Shown here in pieces: positions 5,633-7,876 of a DNA stretch of 7,876 nucleotides. The stretch is from an uncultured Bacteroides sp. (GTDB taxonomy: Bacteria; Bacteroidota; Bacteroidia; Bacteroidales; Bacteroidaceae): NCBI GenBank assembly GCA_900557355.1, contig USSR01000311.1, forward strand, positions 1-7,876. The letters run 5' to 3'. The notes beneath the pieces are model-generated. The model was given only the letters and a program-made list of their open reading frames with translations. It did no database searches and had not been told where the DNA came from. The position numbers and the translations under genes were made by a program. The first letter of the stretch is position 1; each line of letters opens with the position of its first letter.

Positions 5633-5821
5633 ATGAAAGATTATATTGTAAAATTTGAATTGAATGATACTACTTACGAATTACCTTTCTCTGCAGATGT
5701 AAATAGTAGTACAGTATTAAAACAATGCGCCGAGCAATGGGTTGAAGACTATGTAAACCAAACAATTAAATCAGGAATGGTACAATGGCGGATTTTAAGC
5801 GTGAGAGAAGATGAAAAATAA
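5633..5821 (+). CDS. Small unknown protein heading the membrane/Ntn-hydrolase cassette (62 aa)
   Basis: The protein begins with two likely beta strands (MKDYIVKFELNDTTYELPF), then a helix (VLKQCAEQWVEDYVNQTI), and ends with a strand (MVQWRILSVRE). This resembles a compact beta-grasp or alpha/beta small domain, but no family is recognised. Its last 11 bases overlap the start of the membrane-protein gene in another frame, which argues for coupled translation and for its being real. A small strand-helix-strand protein beside a proteasome-like hydrolase invites comparison with ubiquitin-like modifiers. However, there is no C-terminal Gly-Gly (it ends REDEK), so I do not call it one. Confidence 0.7.
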   Translation: MKDYIVKFELNDTTYELPFSADVNSSTVLKQCAEQWVEDYVNQTIKSGMVQWRILSVREDEK

Positions 5822-6602
5822 AATATCCATTTGGCTATCATCAATTGCCTTATTTTTCGCTTTACTGGCTGCAGGATTTACATTTTTTAGAACCACTCCG
5901 ATGGAAGCTGATTGGCTAGGCATATTAGTCGGTATCCTTGCATTGTCTACTACTATATTGCTTGGATGGCAAATCATTAGTTATATAGGATTTAAAGATG
6001 AAGTTAAAAAGGAGATGGAAAAGACTAAAGCAGAACTCAAAGAAACAACGGATAACATAGATAATATGATTCAACAAAAGATAAATGAAACTCAAAATAT
6101 TATCTACAAAAAGAATGAATTATATATACAAGGAAGCATAGCTTACTTAGAAGCTTATGCTAAAATTCTTAAAGACGACGCAACGTCTGACAATTACAGT
6201 TTCGCTTATGGAAGTTTAGTTAACTCTCTTAATTGTTATTGTAAATATGGTTGCGCCGCTGAAGTAAATATAGATAAGTGTTTATCGGCATTAAAACGTA
6301 TAATTTCAGATTTCGACAATTTACAGAAACAAAGACATGGAGACAATCCTTTCAATCAATATATACAAAAGAATTTTTCTGATTTAGAATTCTCTAGAGA
6401 TAATTTATTTGCAAAATTAAAAGCGGGAATTTTAGAGTCGAATAAGACCGGCATCCCTCAAAAATACATAGATGAATTCCTTGAAATTGAAGAAGAAAGA
6501 AAAAGAATAATAGAACAAAATAAATTAAGTATTGCCAAGTGGGAAACAAAAATGAAATTAGATAATCAAAACAAGAATAAAGCTCCTGATAATAAAGAAT
6601 AA
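5811..6602 (+). CDS. Two-helix membrane protein with cytoplasmic coiled coil (263 aa)
   Basis: Two hydrophobic helices are clear: about residues 5-26 (ISIWLSSIALFFALLAAGFTFF) and 35-60 (DWLGILVGILALSTTILLGW), joined by a short loop RTTPMEAD. Next is a long charged helix (62-105: KDEVKKEMEKTKAELKETT...), probably a coiled coil. A helical domain about 105-215 contains several cysteines (CYCKYGC). The end is a second charged helix (FLEIEEERKRIIEQNK) and a Lys/Asn-rich tail. Both helices with a short loop imply that the ends share one side, most likely the cytoplasm. There is no enzymatic motif. It overlaps the small gene before it by 11 bases and precedes the Ntn hydrolase by 33 bases. It could act as a membrane anchor or effector for the cassette; that is inference. 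Confidence 0.85.
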   Translation: MKNKISIWLSSIALFFALLAAGFTFFRTTPMEADWLGILVGILALSTTILLGWQIISYIGFKDEVKKEMEKTKAELKETTDNIDNMIQQKINETQNIIYKKNELYIQGSIAYLEAYAKILKDDATSDNYSFAYGSLVNSLNCYCKYGCAAEVNIDKCLSALKRIISDFDNLQKQRHGDNPFNQYIQKNFSDLEFSRDNLFAKLKAGILESNKTGIPQKYIDEFLEIEEERKRIIEQNKLSIAKWETKMKLDNQNKNKAPDNKE

Positions 6603-6635
6603 ATATTATTGATTGAACAATTAAATAGTTTAAAT

Positions 6636-7340
6636 ATGTCTTTAATAGTAACTGCATATACACAGGAAGGTATTGTAATAGGTGCCGATAGTTGTATTAC
6701 AACAAATTTCACACAAGAAGGAAAAGAACTATATAAACATAGCCATTGTGGGAATAAACTATTCTTGTTAAATAAGAAAATTGGAATATCAACTTGCGGT
6801 GATGCGATAATTAATGGTATTCTTCTAAGTTCTTTAATCGACCAATATATATGGTCTAAAAAAGAGGAAAATATAACTTTACTTCAAGTTGAAATTGATT
6901 TAAAAAATATAGTCAACAATCAAGCCAAAGGCAAAGAGTATTATGTTATATTTCATATATGCGGATATGAAAACGGGAAAAGATATGTTTCTAAATTTGA
7001 CAATAACGATAAAGAAAGCCATATCAAAGATGTTTCTGAACGTGACGGCTGTATTTATGATGGGCAAGTAGATATTGTTGACCTGTTTTCGCAAGATGTG
7101 GCATATAGGGGAACAGATGGTTTATATTATGATATCAACATAGAAAGATGTAGGTATAACGAACTTTCATTGCAGGAAACAATTGAATATGTCTATTTTC
7201 TTATCAGTACGACTATTCAGCACATGAGATTTACCTATAAAAAGGATAATGTAGGATTCCCGATTGATATTCTTGTTATAATGCCAAACGAGTCGCTATG
7301 GTTGCAAAAGAAAGAACTACATATACCTGGCAATTATTGA
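6636..7340 (+). CDS. Proteasome-beta/HslV-like Ntn hydrolase, stand-alone (234 aa)
   Basis: The frame can be opened by TTG at 6609, but the ATG at 6636 is preferred because it places Ser2 exactly where the N-terminal nucleophile of HslV lies. After Met removal, SLIVTAYTQEGIVIGADS lines up with HslV TTIVSVRRNGHVVIAGDG, with Asp18 (Met = 1) on catalytic Asp17. The conserved lysine is probably Lys41 in CGNKLFLLNKKIGISTCGDA, matching HslV KKVRRL...KVIAGFAGG. Later GTDG (159-162) matches the 'IGSGG' loop, and FPIDILVIMP (208-217) is a typical proteasome beta strand. It should be a self-activated peptidase or amidase, possibly forming a ring. There is no visible ATPase (HslU, ClpX) or alpha-subunit partner. 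It is the last gene of the cassette with the membrane protein and converges on a minus-strand gene with a 7-base overlap. Confidence 0.88.
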   Translation: MSLIVTAYTQEGIVIGADSCITTNFTQEGKELYKHSHCGNKLFLLNKKIGISTCGDAIINGILLSSLIDQYIWSKKEENITLLQVEIDLKNIVNNQAKGKEYYVIFHICGYENGKRYVSKFDNNDKESHIKDVSERDGCIYDGQVDIVDLFSQDVAYRGTDGLYYDINIERCRYNELSLQETIEYVYFLISTTIQHMRFTYKKDNVGFPIDILVIMPNESLWLQKKELHIPGNY

Positions 7341-7609
7341 TTCATCCGACTGGTTTCACTGCGAGATTGCTCGCAACTGATCCGAAAATCATCTTTTTTT
7401 GATTTTTGGGATATACTAGTTTTCATTTGAAATAAAACACCAATATCTCCTTCTAAGGATAATCTAAGGAGTTCAATAGGGTTAAAAGTTGGAATTGCGT
7501 CATTGGAATAGCAATATTCAAAAAGAATTTCTCCATCCTTATTTTTGATGGAAACTTTTGTATTAGATGAAGACTGCTCTGAATAGATGTGAAGTTCTTG
7601 TAATAGCAT
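7334..7609 (-). CDS. Small unknown protein convergent with the Ntn hydrolase (91 aa)
   Basis: The product starts MLLQELHIYSEQSSSNTKVSIKNKDGEILFEYCYS, suggesting a strand-turn-strand core, followed by a helix (NPIELLRLSLEGDIGVLFQM) and a polar tail rich in Ser, Lys and Arg. No family is recognised. It is the only minus-strand gene on the right side and overlaps the 3' end of the Ntn hydrolase gene by 7 bases tail-to-tail. I see no consensus promoter in the 25 bases separating it from the divergent 52-aa gene. The plus strand over this stretch has no credible competing frame, which supports it, though the polar C-terminus makes the exact coding extent uncertain. Confidence 0.55.
   Translation of the reverse strand: MLLQELHIYSEQSSSNTKVSIKNKDGEILFEYCYSNDAIPTFNPIELLRLSLEGDIGVLFQMKTSISQKSKKDDFRISCEQSRSETSRMNQ
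7383..7409. terminator. Possible 3' hairpin between convergent genes
   Basis: CCGAAAATCA and TGATTTTTGG (about 7382-7391 and 7400-7409) can pair with one G-T wobble around a T-rich loop. A smaller perfect hairpin, TGCGAG-ATTG-CTCGCA, lies at 7360-7375. Both are inside the 3' half of the 91-aa gene and just past the Ntn hydrolase stop, so they could end rightward transcription. No T-run follows either stem, so the call is weak. Confidence 0.25.
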
Positions 7610-7634
7610 AGTGTTTTATCTTAATATATAATAT

Positions 7635-7793
7635 ATGGAAGAAAAAGACAAAATAATCGCATCACTCCGGCAACAACTCCGGAAAGTCCTGCGAGAAAAC
7701 AGAGTTCAAAAGCAAGAAATTGCTCTCTTAAATCATGAGTTAGAAAGGGCTAAAATGAAGCCCCCAAAAGAGCGTTCTTTGAACTATCTTTGA
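7635..7793 (+). CDS. Short coiled-coil protein at the element's end (52 aa)
   Basis: An ATG at 7635 opens a 52-codon frame ending in TGA at 7791-7793. The product, MEEKDKIIASLRQQLRKVLRE..., continues as one long charged helix with leucine or isoleucine at heptad-like positions (IIASLRQQL, IALLNHEL), then a basic Pro-containing tail (KMKPPKERSLNYL). The regular coiled-coil pattern and lack of a competing frame suggest a real gene, and the short length fits the small proteins often found at prophage ends. No function can be assigned. It is divergent from the 91-aa gene, and the 25 bases between them are very AT-rich. Confidence 0.6.
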   Translation: MEEKDKIIASLRQQLRKVLRENRVQKQEIALLNHELERAKMKPPKERSLNYL

Positions 7794-7856
7794 AATGGTT
7801 AGCTCGCATCATTATAATTGACTGATATGTAGCTGAATATCCTTTATTATCACGCC

Positions 7857-7876
7857 GCTTTGGGAGCAGGGGGTCG
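7857..7876 (+). other. Candidate attachment-site core: tRNA-Pro (UGG) 3'-part remnant
   Basis: The last 20 bases, GCTTTGGGAGCAGGGGGTCG, read as part of a tRNA: anticodon loop TTTGGGA with anticodon TGG (proline), the 3' anticodon stem GCAGG, then a variable loop leading into the T-arm. The 5' side does not continue the tRNA: the stem needs about CCTGC before the loop but has GCCGC, and no D-arm precedes it. A tRNA 3' part joined to foreign sequence is the usual mark of an integrase attachment site. The window ends before the T-loop, so this cannot be confirmed. Confidence 0.45.

Noticed and set aside
5633..5821. 62-aa protein as a ubiquitin-like modifier for the proteasome-like enzyme
   Set aside because: The C-terminus ends in REDEK without Gly-Gly, no E1/E2-like enzymes are present, and the strand order cannot be verified from sequence alone.
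6609..6635. TTG start adding nine residues to the Ntn hydrolase
   Set aside because: It would bury the predicted N-terminal Ser nucleophile. The ATG at 6636 gives an N-terminus aligned position by position with HslV.

Overview
The window looks like the control region and one end of a prophage, or a prophage-like integrated element, from a Bacteroidales bacterium such as Bacteroides or Parabacteroides. The reasons are an AT-rich sequence, almost no Shine-Dalgarno sites, candidate promoters of the Bacteroides type (TTTG/TTG, about 20 bases, TAnnTTTG), a RecT-family recombinase, and an XRE-S24 (CI/LexA-like) repressor divergent from a leftward early operon. The genus is inferred from family resemblance, not from any search.

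Left half, minus strand (3213 down to 1): a compact early operon is read leftward from the control region. Its order is two small unknown proteins (68 and 66 aa), a 186-base gap without a convincing gene, an 84-aa helix-turn-helix protein, a 121-aa LuxR/GerE-type protein with a C-terminal hydrophobic segment, a 100-aa probable winged-helix/excisionase-like protein, a 69-aa unknown, RecT, and a coiled-coil protein cut by the left edge. This is the usual content of an early regulation and recombination module.

Switch (3214-3383): the intergenic region carries one candidate promoter in each direction, with -7 elements only 5 bases apart and facing each other, plus repeated TGTTTA/TAAACA half-sites that may be repressor operators.

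Right half, plus strand (3384-7340): the repressor comes first. Seventeen bases later is a two-gene cassette, a DUF6932-type nucleotidyltransferase whose stop overlaps the start of a 311-aa coiled-coil partner. After a 61-base gap come a 62-aa protein, an overlapping two-helix membrane protein with a coiled coil, and a stand-alone proteasome-beta/HslV-like Ntn hydrolase with a complete-looking Ser/Asp/Lys catalytic set. Genes placed just downstream of a prophage repressor are commonly expressed in the lysogen and often protect the host, so both cassettes are candidate defence or toxin-antitoxin systems. That role is inference.

Right end: a 91-aa minus-strand gene converges on the Ntn hydrolase. 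It is followed by a 52-aa coiled-coil gene, and the last 20 bases match the anticodon-arm and variable-loop part of a tRNA-Pro (UGG) gene. This suggests an attachment site at the element's end, with the window stopping inside the tRNA remnant.
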